Made by a program: the position numbers and the translations under genes. From positions 124,001 through 188,000 of the forward strand of contig NZ_JAOEBG010000006.1 of the NCBI RefSeq assembly GCF_029836165.1: a stretch of 64,000 nucleotides of DNA, written 5' to 3'. Within the stretch, counting starts at the first letter, position 1. Every line of letters begins with the position of its first letter. Positions 9,238 to 16,091 of this stretch are shown here, one piece after another. The notes under the pieces were generated by a model. The model was given only the letters and a program-made list of their open reading frames with translations. It searched no databases and had not been told where the DNA came from. This DNA is from Pseudomonas sp. GD04091 (lineage in GTDB: Bacteria > Pseudomonadota > Gammaproteobacteria > Pseudomonadales > Pseudomonadaceae).

Positions 9238-9300
9238 CCTGTGGGAGCGGGCTTGCCCGCGAAGCAGCCCGCGCGAGGCATGACACCGGCTCTGCCGGTG
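9238..9300. repeat. REP element plus short hairpin
   Basis: TGTGGGAGCGGGCTTGCCCGCGAA is followed by the perfect hairpin CACCGGC-TCT-GCCGGTG at 9284-9300. It is an intergenic REP between the TSUP gene and the heme oxygenase gene. Confidence 0.75.
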
Positions 9301-9369
9301 CTCACGAGCAAGCTGTCTCGACGAGGAAAAGCTGGCACTATCGACCCTCGAACCGCCAGAACCTCGCCC

Positions 9370-9942
9370 ATGCCCGAAAACACCAGCCCGCTCCTGCTCG
9401 CCCTGCGCGAAGGCACCCGTACCCACCACCAGCAACTGGAAGCACGCCTGCCGTTCTTCAGCACCGGGTTCGACCTGACGGCCTACGGCAACCTGCTCGG
9501 TGCCTACCACGGCTTTTACGCACCGCTGGACCGAGCCCTGAGCAATCACCAAACCGCCGACCGCAGCAAGGCCCCAGCCCTGGCGCGGGACCTGCGCGCC
9601 CTGGCCCTGCCGATCGATACCTTGCCCCAGTGCCAGGTGCTGCCGACCATCGCCGACGAAGCCAGCGCGCTCGGCGTGATGTACGTGCTGGAAGGCTCCA
9701 CCCTCGGCGGCCAGGTGCTCAAGCGCGCCATGGCCGAGCGCCTCGGTATCGATGGCGACACGGGCGCTGCCTTTCTCGATGTCTACGGCCCGCTCACCGG
9801 CGCGCATTGGCGCGGCTTTCTCGCTCGACTGACTGCGGCTCCTTACTCCGAGCGTGCCCAGACCCGCTCGGTACAGGCTGCAGTCGCAACCTTCGCCTGT
9901 TTCGAGCAATGGCTCGATGAGCGACGCGTGCTGCTCCCCTAG
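9370..9942 (+). CDS. biliverdin-producing heme oxygenase (BphO/HO family)
   Basis: This encodes a 190-residue all-helical protein. The proximal haem ligand would be one of the two His in REGTRTHHQQLE (H19/H20). The distal helix carries the flexible glycine-rich stretch EGSTLGGQ, and an MYVLEG segment precedes it. The family opens haem to biliverdin, iron and CO. The closest look is to BphO, which supplies biliverdin to a bacteriophytochrome, but no phytochrome gene is adjacent. The ATG at 9370 was preferred over upstream in-frame starts that run through a REP. A role in iron release is the alternative. Confidence 0.75.
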   Translation: MPENTSPLLLALREGTRTHHQQLEARLPFFSTGFDLTAYGNLLGAYHGFYAPLDRALSNHQTADRSKAPALARDLRALALPIDTLPQCQVLPTIADEASALGVMYVLEGSTLGGQVLKRAMAERLGIDGDTGAAFLDVYGPLTGAHWRGFLARLTAAPYSERAQTRSVQAAVATFACFEQWLDERRVLLP

Positions 9943-10219
9943 CGACAACTAGTCATGAAAGCCATCTGCCACCCTTGATCGAAACACCGGCATCTCGTTC
10001 CCTGAAGTAACCCACTACAACAGGGAAGTTGCAGCATGACCGATATGTCACGTCGCGCGTTGGTCGGCCTGGCCAGCCTGGAAGACCCTCGCCTGGCTGG
10101 GTGAGCGTGGGGCAGGCATCATGGCGGGTTGCAGAATACTGTCGGATCTACGGCAGTGACCTGCAATCGCTAGAAACAGCCTTGCGCTTTTGAAACTCGA
10201 CAGCTCATAGCAAAACCTC
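9943..10219. other. intergenic stretch without a convincing gene
   Basis: No convincing gene is seen. A 22-codon ORF at 10036-10104 (MTDMSRRALVGLASLEDPRL...) has no recognisable relatives and may be a remnant. TTCCCTG at 9998-10004 and CAGGGAA at 10021-10027 form a weak inverted repeat that could sit in the terminator of the heme oxygenase gene. Confidence 0.5.
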
Positions 10220-10234
10220 TACGTCAAAGACGTA
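10220..10234. promoter_or_regulatory. palindromic operator of the toxin-antitoxin remnant
   Basis: TACGTC-AAA-GACGTA is a perfect palindrome located 10 nt before the start codon of the truncated toxin. HigA/XRE antitoxins typically bind such palindromes overlapping the promoter of their own operon, so this is the likely autoregulatory operator. Confidence 0.6.
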
Positions 10235-10244
10235 AGGAAGCGCT

Positions 10245-10304
10245 ATGCTGTCGATCATTGAATCTCCACTCTTCACCAAACTGTGGCCCCATGCCCATGA
10301 ATGA
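10245..10304 (+). pseudogene. N-terminal stub of a RelE/HigB-type toxin
   Basis: The 19-codon ORF reads MLSIIESPLFTKLWPHAHE and then stops. The first 15 residues look like the conserved start of RelE/HigB-2-like toxins (IIESPLFxKLWP), which are normally about 100 residues. The rest of the toxin is missing and the frame runs straight into the antitoxin start at 10291. It sits directly behind the palindromic operator, where the toxin gene of such operons belongs. The toxin must be non-functional. Confidence 0.65.
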
Positions 10305-10611
10305 AAAAGAACTGCAGCAGCGCGACGCCAGCCGTAACATCGGCGAAGAATTGCTGCAGTCCCTTCGCGATGTCAAAGCCGGGCGGCATGGCGCGGTACG
10401 CCAGATCGAACTGACCGAAGCGGCGGCGGCCCGCAGTAAAACCGGGCTTTCCCAGTCCAGGTTCGCCCAACTGCTGGGCGTCTCGGTTCGCACGCTGCAG
10501 GAGTGGGAGCAAGGTCGTCGCACACCGTCGGGCGCGGCAAGGTCGCTGCTCCATATCGCCGCCGCGCGCCCCGATGTATTTCGTGAAGTGCTGCAAGACC
10601 GCCCCGTATGA
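10291..10611 (+). CDS. orphan XRE-type antitoxin (HigA-like)
   Basis: This encodes about 106 residues with a helix-turn-helix at about residues 50-90 (GLSQSRFAQLLGVSVRTLQE) and an N-terminal EELLQSLRDVKAGR segment, the usual layout of HigA-2-type antitoxins encoded after their toxin. Start candidates are ATG 10291 and ATG 10297, both inside the toxin stub. With the toxin reduced to 19 codons this is an orphan antitoxin. It may persist as an autorepressor or by neutralising a related toxin elsewhere. The antitoxin family is clear; its present role is inference. Confidence 0.78.
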   Translation: MPMNEKELQQRDASRNIGEELLQSLRDVKAGRHGAVRQIELTEAAAARSKTGLSQSRFAQLLGVSVRTLQEWEQGRRTPSGAARSLLHIAAARPDVFREVLQDRPV

Positions 10612-10646
10612 CCAGGGCATTGGATAGCCTGAAAGCGAGCCCCGAC

Positions 10647-11096
10647 ATGAATGTCATTGCCTGTGAACTGCAACACCTCGACGCCGCCGCAGACCTCTTC
10701 AACCAGTACCGCCTGTTCTACCAGGAGGTAGATGACCTGCCCGCCGCCCGCGCCTTCCTGCAGGCCAACCTCGAAACCGGCAACTCGCGCATCTACCTGC
10801 TGCTGGACAACAACGACCAGGCCATCGCGTTCGCCCAGTTGTACCCGGCGACCTGCTCGCTGGCGATGAAGCGCTTCTACTGGCTGTATGACCTGTTCGT
10901 CGCGCCGCATGCCCGCAGAGGTGGACATGCGCGCTACCTGATGCAGCGGCTGAGCGAGATCTTCCGCGCCGAGGGCGCGCAGCGATTGAGCCTGGATACC
11001 GCCAGGACCAACCTGGCGGCCCAGGCGCTGTACGAGTCGCTGGGCTATGAAGCGGAGCGGGACTTCGTGACCTATCACAAGATGCTCGATCACTGA
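10647..11096 (+). CDS. GNAT family N-acetyltransferase
   Basis: This encodes about 149 residues with the GNAT fold. Motif A is seen as LYDLFVAPHARRGGHARYLMQ (acetyl-CoA pyrophosphate loop R-R-G-G-H-A) and the C-terminal motif B as AQALYESLGYEAERDFVTYH. It transfers acetyl from acetyl-CoA to an unknown amine. The ATG at 10647 fits family N-termini best; ATG 10608, which would add 13 residues and nearly touch the antitoxin stop, is possible. It follows the antitoxin gene closely and may be cotranscribed. Confidence 0.82.
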   Translation: MNVIACELQHLDAAADLFNQYRLFYQEVDDLPAARAFLQANLETGNSRIYLLLDNNDQAIAFAQLYPATCSLAMKRFYWLYDLFVAPHARRGGHARYLMQRLSEIFRAEGAQRLSLDTARTNLAAQALYESLGYEAERDFVTYHKMLDH

Positions 11097-11145
11097 CCGA
11101 CCGCCACAGGATCGGGCCGCACCGGCGGCCCTTGCGGCATGTTCT

Positions 11146-11349
11146 CTAGCCCCGCTCTATTCCCTCCAGCACCGCCGAAGCCAGCGCCAGCCGCTTTTCC
11201 AAAGAGTTCTCCGTGGCCACCAGCAGGCTGCGCAGCGGTTCGCTGGCTTTCTCCAGGGCCGTGGCATTGGTTTCATAGGCCGTCTGGAGCGCCGCCACGG
11301 CGCAGACCAGCGCGTCCTCGCCATCGATGCCAGCGTAGACGGAGAACAT
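11146..11349 (-). CDS. small DUF3077/DUF6124-like protein
   Basis: The 67-codon ORF begins MFSVYAGIDGEDALVCAVAA and continues helical. The start resembles the F-x-V-x-x-G-I-x-x-E-x-A pattern of the DUF3077 protein at 47772 in this window (LFCIEPGIPCQHA...). These are short Pseudomonas proteins of unknown function. The ribosome binding site is weak, so the start is uncertain. Convergent with the acetyltransferase gene. Confidence 0.5.
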   Translation of the reverse strand: MFSVYAGIDGEDALVCAVAALQTAYETNATALEKASEPLRSLLVATENSLEKRLALASAVLEGIERG

Positions 11350-11542
11350 AGGGGGATGGGCGTCGTGGCAGGGGCGGGACTAAGGAGTGCGACAGACAAG
11401 GACAACCTTTTGCAGGCCGCGAAATCATGCTTGGGAAATTGGCCTACGCGGTATAGGGGAAGCCCTAAGATATCCCCCACAAACTACGCCCGTGTATGAT
11501 CACGCCGCCGTTTGTTCAACTCACTGCAAGGATGCGCCCCTC

Positions 11543-12223
11543 ATGCAACCGGTCATACAGCACGCCTGGGGCGTCAGTCCCGACGAAGCCATCACGATCC
11601 AGCAACGCCTGGCCGGGCGTGTGGAGAAGATCGACCGGCTTGGCCCTGTGGTCCGCGTCGCCGGTATCGACGTTGCCTACCACAAGGATGCCGATACGCT
11701 GATCGCCAGCATCGTGATCCTCGACGCGCAGACCCTCGAAGTGATCGAGCAACGCGCCGTCGCAGGCAAGGCCTGTTTCGCCTACGTGCCGGGGCTGTTC
11801 TCGTTCCGCGAACTGCCGCCGATCCTCGAACTGCTCGCGACCATGCAGCACCGCCCCGACCTCATCGTCTGCGACGGCCAGGGCCTCGCCCATCCCCGCC
11901 GCCTCGGGCTGGCCTCGCACCTGGGCGTGTTGTTCGATATCCCTACCATCGGCTGCGGTAAAACTCGCTACGTCGGCGAATACCAGGCCCCAGGCGCCGC
12001 TCGCGGCAGCCAGGCGCCGCTTGTGGATGGCGAAGAGGTCATCGGCGCGGTGCTGCGCACGCAGGAAGGCATCAAGCCGATTTTCGTTTCCATCGGGCAT
12101 CGGGTGTGCCTGGCAACGGCATGCCATTGGGTGCTGGAACTTGCCCCGCATTATCGACTGCCTGAAACGACACGACAGGCCGATCAGTTTGGGCGGCAGT
12201 TTCAGACATTGGAAAACGCGTAA
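11543..12223 (+). CDS. nfi: endonuclease V (deoxyinosine 3'-endonuclease)
   Basis: This encodes 226 residues, the normal length. Endonuclease V nicks DNA at the second phosphodiester 3' of deoxyinosine and starts repair of deaminated adenine. Metal-binding residues are visible as D43 in VAGIDVAY and D111 in LIVCDGQGLAHPRRLGLA. The substrate wedge region (FSFRELP) and the lysine near PTIGCGKT are also present. The ATG at 11543 gives the expected N-terminus; the longer frame to 11387 lacks family similarity. Monocistronic. Confidence 0.92.
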   Translation: MQPVIQHAWGVSPDEAITIQQRLAGRVEKIDRLGPVVRVAGIDVAYHKDADTLIASIVILDAQTLEVIEQRAVAGKACFAYVPGLFSFRELPPILELLATMQHRPDLIVCDGQGLAHPRRLGLASHLGVLFDIPTIGCGKTRYVGEYQAPGAARGSQAPLVDGEEVIGAVLRTQEGIKPIFVSIGHRVCLATACHWVLELAPHYRLPETTRQADQFGRQFQTLENA

Positions 12224-12282
12224 GGCCCGTTGCGCCCGGCCTGAAAGCCAGGCCACGGATAACGCAGGAAGACGCTAGCGTT

Positions 12283-12915
12283 TCAGCGCCGGCTAAAGGC
12301 AAGCCGCGCGGCAAAGAAGACGAAGACCAGCCCCGTTGCGCGATCCATCCACTTGATCACCTTTTCACGGCGAAGCAGGCCCGCCATTGGACGTGTCGCG
12401 TTGATCAATATCACTGACCAGAGCAGGCCTAGTACCACGTGAATGCTCACCAAACCGAAGGTCCAGGCCACCAGCGGCTGGCCTGGCGGTATGAATTGCG
12501 GCAGAAACGATACATAGAAGATCCCGACCTTGGGATTCAACAGGTTGCCCATCATCCCCTTGAGAAACCAATTGGCTTGCGGTTGCGCGTCTTCGCCTGC
12601 CGCCGCCAGGGAGTGACGTGGGCGAAGCAGCATGTTCACGCCCAGCCAAGTGAGGTAGGCGGCACCCGAATACTTGAGAATGTCGTAGGCCAACTCGGAC
12701 ACGGCAATCAATGCACCCAAGCCGAAAGCAACAGCCGCGCCCCATAGCAGGCAACCGGCATTGATACCCAACGCTGCGCGGAACCCCTGGCGACGGCCTT
12801 CCATCGTCGCGGTACGCAGGATCAAGGCCGTGTCGAGGCCCGGTGTCAGGGTCAGCAGCGTAGCCGCGAAGGTAAAGGCAATCAGGTTGTCGGCGATGGA
12901 CATGGGAATGGACAT
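12283..12915 (-). CDS. LysE/RhtB family amino-acid exporter
   Basis: This encodes 210 residues with six predicted transmembrane helices. The N-terminal family signature is present (TLTPGLDTALILRTATMEGRRQG), and the long hydrophobic C-terminal half has the FLKGMMGNLLNPKVGIFYVS motif. LysE/RhtB proteins export amino acids or homoserine lactones; the substrate is not predictable. Two Met starts lie four codons apart. It is convergent with nfi and marks the last ordinary gene before the AT-rich island. Confidence 0.88.
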   Translation of the reverse strand: MSIPMSIADNLIAFTFAATLLTLTPGLDTALILRTATMEGRRQGFRAALGINAGCLLWGAAVAFGLGALIAVSELAYDILKYSGAAYLTWLGVNMLLRPRHSLAAAGEDAQPQANWFLKGMMGNLLNPKVGIFYVSFLPQFIPPGQPLVAWTFGLVSIHVVLGLLWSVILINATRPMAGLLRREKVIKWMDRATGLVFVFFAARLAFSRR

Positions 12916-13429
12916 CTCAAGGGAAATAGGCGCAGGTTAGCATGGACGCACGGCGTGCAAACGACGCGCACTGCCTATGCTCTTGTCGATAAGAAGGGCA
13001 CATAAAACAAAGTGGATCTGTCACCTTTTTCGTCACTTCTTTTAAAGTTTGTATGAGAAGTCGCCAAACGGCGATCAGGCAAGGCGAAAACAGGCGAGGA
13101 ACGGTCAGAGTCGCGCTCGACTTTACTGGTTGTAAATGAGCATTCCGAGCCTGTTTTCAACGCAGCAGGATCGTCGCGTAGGCACTTTTGGTATAAAGCC
13201 TAGGAACATCCCTAGCTAGCGTGGGTCAAGCGTGACCCGTTACGGACGCACTGAGTGCTATGCCTCCCGTACCTGATATTTTTACTAGTAGCGCCGAGCC
13301 AATGATCATCGTAAGGTTCGTTTCACCCAGCAGTGCCGTTGATAGGCGCCACTGGAGTGCTGGCATCATTGGTTTGATTGCCAATACGTCCTATGAACCA
13401 TCAGCAGTTCAACTACAGAGGAACAGATC
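12916..13429. other. non-coding boundary region of the accessory island
   Basis: No convincing gene is seen. A degenerate copy of the GGTGACAGATC-type repeat lies at about 13006-13030, and a perfect hairpin GGGTCA-AGCG-TGACCC at 13223-13238. The GC content drops here relative to the LysE gene. Short ORFs on both strands lack ribosome binding sites or credible composition. Confidence 0.6.
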
Positions 13430-13618
13430 ATGGGTATCGTGAGCGTAACTGTGGACGAAGTAAACGCTATTGATATAAACATTGACGACATCGTTTACCT
13501 TGAATCCAATGATGACGGGACCTCGCAGATTTACACCGGGACACAGCCGCACGGCTGGAATCTTGACAAGAAAAATACCGAAGCCGTGAAGTCGAAACTT
13601 GGAATCAAAAAACAGTGA
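13430..13618 (+). CDS. small hypothetical protein, first of a tandem paralogous pair
   Basis: The 62-codon ORF starts MGIVSVTVDEVNAIDINIDD and is preceded by a GAGGA ribosome binding site 8 nt upstream. It is acidic in the N-terminal half and Lys-rich at the end, without a signal or membrane segment. It shares the pattern VTV...I.IN...I.YL......Q.Y.G with the ORF at 13755, suggesting duplication. The strand-strand-helix pattern is reminiscent of LytTR or FlbD-like folds, a weak comparison. It lies in low-GC DNA downstream of the orphan toxin module. Function unknown. Confidence 0.6.
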   Translation: MGIVSVTVDEVNAIDINIDDIVYLESNDDGTSQIYTGTQPHGWNLDKKNTEAVKSKLGIKKQ

Positions 13619-13754
13619 CCGTAGAAGGTTTGCTTGTTAAGGGGATGGGCAAGACCGCCAACAGGTACGAGTAAGGTTCGAACCCAAACCCTTCCACGCC
13701 TCTCCCAGTGCATTACCACACCTACAAAAAACAAACTTTTCAAGGCATACCATC

Positions 13755-13949
13755 ATGACATACGTAACAGTTAACATTGACAACCGCGAGTTCTCGATTA
13801 ACGTAAACTCCATAGGATATTTGATGCAGCACACGAACACGCAACAGTATTTTGTTGGTTTAAAGACTTACTATTCAGATTTTCCACAAACTGACATCGA
13901 CGAGAAAAGCTTCCACAAATTACGCGCCGCTCTAGAACAAAACCGATAG
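13755..13949 (+). CDS. small hypothetical protein, second of a tandem paralogous pair
   Basis: The 64-codon ORF starts MTYVTVNIDNREFSINVNSI and ends in a helical LRAALEQNR tail. It resembles its upstream neighbour in the beta-strand pattern and in the YL..(H/N)...Q.YFVG segment. No signal peptide or membrane segment. The 136 bp between the pair is non-coding. It may be part of a toxin/immunity graveyard, but the sequence does not prove a function. Confidence 0.6.
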   Translation: MTYVTVNIDNREFSINVNSIGYLMQHTNTQQYFVGLKTYYSDFPQTDIDEKSFHKLRAALEQNR

Positions 13950-13966
13950 AGAAAAAAGCAGAAAAA

Positions 13967-14045
13967 GGGGACAGATTTGTTTTTTCTACAATCCCTTCGG
14001 ACCCGTAGACGGCGAAATTAGAGTAGGAAAAATAGATCTGTCACC
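13967..14045. repeat. inverted pair of the 32-bp GGGGACAG...CTAATTTC unit
   Basis: A partial plus-oriented unit (GGGGACAGATTTG...CTAC, 13967-13989) faces a complete minus-oriented unit (GAAATTAG...CTGTCACC, 14014-14045) across 24 nt. It is the same family that brackets the RAYT gene at 15180-15872. Confidence 0.8.
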
Positions 14046-14145
14046 TTTTTGCTTTTTTGCTTTTTCCGTCACCTTTTTGCTTTTTCCTCGCCCCCTTTTT
14101 CCTCCTTTTTCCTGCCTTTTTCCTGTCCCCTTTTTCCGTCCCCTT
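14041..14145. repeat. pyrimidine-rich tandem tract of degenerate CCTTTTTGC units
   Basis: About 100 nt of almost pure pyrimidine on the plus strand, built from repeats such as CACCTTTTTGC, TTTTTCCGTC and CCTTTTTCCTG. It extends directly from the right edge of a minus-oriented repeat unit (its CCTTTTT tail), as if that tail had been expanded by slippage. A similar short tract (CTCCTTTTCG repeats) follows the unit at 45726-45745. Confidence 0.7.
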
Positions 14146-14324
14146 CCTCGATCAGCAAGGGCTGAACTCAGGGAATATGGACATCCGAAGCATGTTAAGT
14201 AAGTGCCATTCAGATCTGTCACCTTTTCGTAGCAATGATGTCACTGAAAAGGCTTTTGCAGTACTCCTAGTCTTGCCCTCGGCCACAGCGCCACCTGAAA
14301 GAGCGTCACGCTCAACACAGCACC
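14146..14324. other. intergenic stretch with a repeat remnant
   Basis: It contains one more remnant of the repeat end (CAGATCTGTCACCTTTT, about 14211-14227). Otherwise nothing is recognised before the end of the orphan immunity gene. Confidence 0.5.
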
Positions 14325-14759
14325 CTAAACGCCTGCATTAGCCTTTAACTTCCTCAACACACCGCTCATATAGCTACCCAAATTACGATCCACAGAAGCA
14401 GTCACCATGCTGAGCGGACTAAACTGTGCAAGCTGACCCTTCATCCCGATAAGTTGCGGACGCTTATAAAAAACATTCTTCTTATCCTCATTATCGATAA
14501 ACCATTTGCCACCTAAGTGCCGCCTAAACACCTGCCCCACATACCTGGCCGCGCCATCAACCATTGCAGCCTGATCTTGCTGGCGCATCGCCTCAATACT
14601 TTGATATCGGTTGAGCAGCCAGCTCTCCAAAAAATCCAGCGACTCTGAGGAATAGTCGAAACACTGCCTATCCCCCACAGGAAATCCGCATATAAAACGG
14701 TGAATGGCATCATCCATGCCCATCAACCAATATTCAAATAAATCGTCATCCTTATTCAA
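14325..14759 (-). CDS. orphan immunity protein of a CdiA/polymorphic toxin module
   Basis: This encodes about 144 residues from a TTG start at 14759, one nucleotide after the stop of the upstream toxin fragment; an ATG at 14723 is the alternative. The protein is soluble-looking, with acidic N-terminal half (NKDDDLFEYW) and conserved-looking GAARYVGQVFRRHLGGKW. Tight coupling to a nuclease-like toxin tail on the same strand is the hallmark of an immunity gene. The toxin fragment lacks its delivery part, so the pair is probably a displaced cassette that once followed a cdiA gene. The immunity family name is not recognised. Confidence 0.6.
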   Translation of the reverse strand: MNKDDDLFEYWLMGMDDAIHRFICGFPVGDRQCFDYSSESLDFLESWLLNRYQSIEAMRQQDQAAMVDGAARYVGQVFRRHLGGKWFIDNEDKKNVFYKRPQLIGMKGQLAQFSPLSMVTASVDRNLGSYMSGVLRKLKANAGV

Positions 14760-14760
14760 T

Positions 14761-15009
14761 TCAATTCCCCACTTTAGTCGAAATACCCGCTTTCTCCAAA
14801 GCCTCCAGCAAAGGTTTGGAGGCTTGATCTCTAAATACCCATTCGACTTGCCAGCCTTGATCAACCAACACTTTATCCCTAGCGACTCCCCATAGATTGG
14901 ACTGCATCGCTGTTTGATACCCCATCTTATATTCAATACCTTTCTGGAGATTCACATCTGCGATATCCAGACGACGGGCATAGTTGACTAAAAAGACTAT
15001 GACTAAAAA
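14761..15009 (-). pseudogene. orphan C-terminal fragment of a restriction-endonuclease-fold toxin
   Basis: Reading the minus strand from the repeat unit at 15010, an open frame of about 82 codons ends at 14761. It includes LDIADVNLQKGIEYKMGYQT and WQVEWVFRDQASKPLLEALE. The D-x(n)-E-x-K spacing (LDIAD...IEYK) followed by Gln is the PD-(D/E)xK nuclease core seen in Tox-REase C-termini of CdiA and other polymorphic toxins. There is no start codon apart from an internal GTG (14955), and no delivery domain. It is truncated exactly at the repeat unit and followed by its immunity gene. Confidence 0.6.
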
Positions 15010-15192
15010 GGGGACAGATTTATTTCCCCTACTCTAATTTCCGACAAAACGACAAAAGCGACAAAAGGGGACAGATCTATTTTTCTACTCTAATTTCAGC
15101 CCGTTCTGCATGACTGCACAACCCCTTCACCCCACAGGGTCGAAATTAGAAAGGGAAAAAGGGGACGGATTTATTTCCCCTACTCTAATTTC
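15010..15192 (+). repeat. three plus-oriented 32-bp repeat units at the 3' side of the RAYT gene
   Basis: Units GGGGACAGATTTATTTCCCC...CTAATTTC are found at 15010-15041, 15067-15097 (one base shorter) and 15161-15192. Between the last two is a ~50-bp spacer (15098-15148, with CCCCTTCACCCCACAGGGTC) that recurs in the same orientation at 16004-16047. The third unit overlaps the last four codons and stop of the RAYT gene. Confidence 0.85.
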
Positions 15193-15872
15193 GGTCTACC
15201 CTGCTTCCTTCGCTCGATGCGTTTCCCTGTAATTATTTCGATCTCATCCACAAACCGATTGTTACCCGTCAGTTGCCCCCGCTGGAGGGCTTCTCGAATC
15301 ACGCTTAGTTCTCCGCTCGATACCGCCTGGCTAATAAACTCGGCATAGCACTGGCGTCTGAGCGCCTCCGTCTCCCCCAATGCCTCAAAGCAGGGATTGT
15401 TGTCCAGCCAGCTCTGCCCTTGCACGATCCCCACCCGGACGGCGTAGCTCGACCAAGGATAGTCCCCCGCGTTAGCTACAAGCCTTGCTCGGACAGGGTT
15501 TAACTCTATATAGCGGCAACACGCCAAAAGATAGGTGTCGGACTGCACAATACTGGATTTATAACGACTCTCCCAAAGGGTACCAGAACGCCCCTCCAAT
15601 CGGTTGCGGTAGCGCGTCATCCGCGCCGCCAACGTCTTCATCAATTGGCTAAGCCCCGCACAAGAATCGCCAGGAGCCAGCAACAGGTGTACATGATTGG
15701 TCATCAAGCAGTACGCATACACCTTAACGTCAAAAGCATCTTTCAAATCTCTAAGATCGGTCAAATAGCGTTGAAAATCTGTGTCTTCCGCAAATACAAC
15801 CTGTCGGTTGTGGCCACGCTGCACGATGTGGTGCGGATAATGTGGCAGCAGCACTCGACCCATCCTGGGCAT
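15180..15872 (-). CDS. RAYT-type (REP-associated tyrosine) transposase, Y1/HUH family
   Basis: This encodes 230 residues. HUH motif MTNHVHLLLAPG provides the metal-binding histidines and the catalytic tyrosine lies in CRYIELNPVRAR. The N-terminus MPRMGRVLLPHYPHHIVQRG and the WESRYKSS and YPWSSYAV segments are family marks. These enzymes nick and rejoin single-stranded DNA at REP-like hairpins. I chose ATG 15872 because GGAGG lies 7 nt upstream and the family N-terminus begins there. The C-terminal KLE and stop codon are encoded by a repeat unit, and oppositely oriented units flank the gene, so it is probably the enzyme that spread this repeat. Confidence 0.88.
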   Translation of the reverse strand: MPRMGRVLLPHYPHHIVQRGHNRQVVFAEDTDFQRYLTDLRDLKDAFDVKVYAYCLMTNHVHLLLAPGDSCAGLSQLMKTLAARMTRYRNRLEGRSGTLWESRYKSSIVQSDTYLLACCRYIELNPVRARLVANAGDYPWSSYAVRVGIVQGQSWLDNNPCFEALGETEALRRQCYAEFISQAVSSGELSVIREALQRGQLTGNNRFVDEIEIITGKRIERRKQGRPKLE

Positions 15873-15957
15873 GAAGGCATCCTCCCGTGTCATCTCAACA
15901 GTTGATGATGCTGGAGACTGACACAACTACTCGCGTCTATTCGATCCCGCAAAAGCC

Positions 15958-16079
15958 GAAATTAGAGTAGGAAAAATAGATCTGTCCCCTTTTTGCGCTA
16001 ATCTCAGCCCACTCTGCATGACTACAACCCCTTCACCCCACAGGGTCGAAATTAGAGTAGGAAAAATAGATCTGTCACC
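15958..16079 (-). repeat. two minus-oriented 32-bp repeat units at the 5' side of the RAYT gene
   Basis: GAAATTAGAGTAGGAAAAAT...CTGTCCCC occurs at 15958-15989 and again, ending CTGTCACC, at 16048-16079. They are inverted relative to the units on the other side of the RAYT gene, so the gene lies inside an inverted-repeat composite. Confidence 0.85.
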
Positions 16080-16091
16080 TTTTCGGTCCTT

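Noticed and set aside
12975..13442. Short ORFs on both strands near 13.0-13.4 kb
   Set aside because: No ribosome binding sites, no homology and overlap with repeat remnants.
13986..14222. Lys/Gly-rich minus-strand ORF
   Set aside because: It is the translation of the pyrimidine-rich repeat tract, not a protein.
13967..16079. CRISPR-like look of repeated 32-bp units
   Set aside because: Units occur in both orientations with irregular and recurring spacers and a RAYT transposase in the middle; no cas genes are present.
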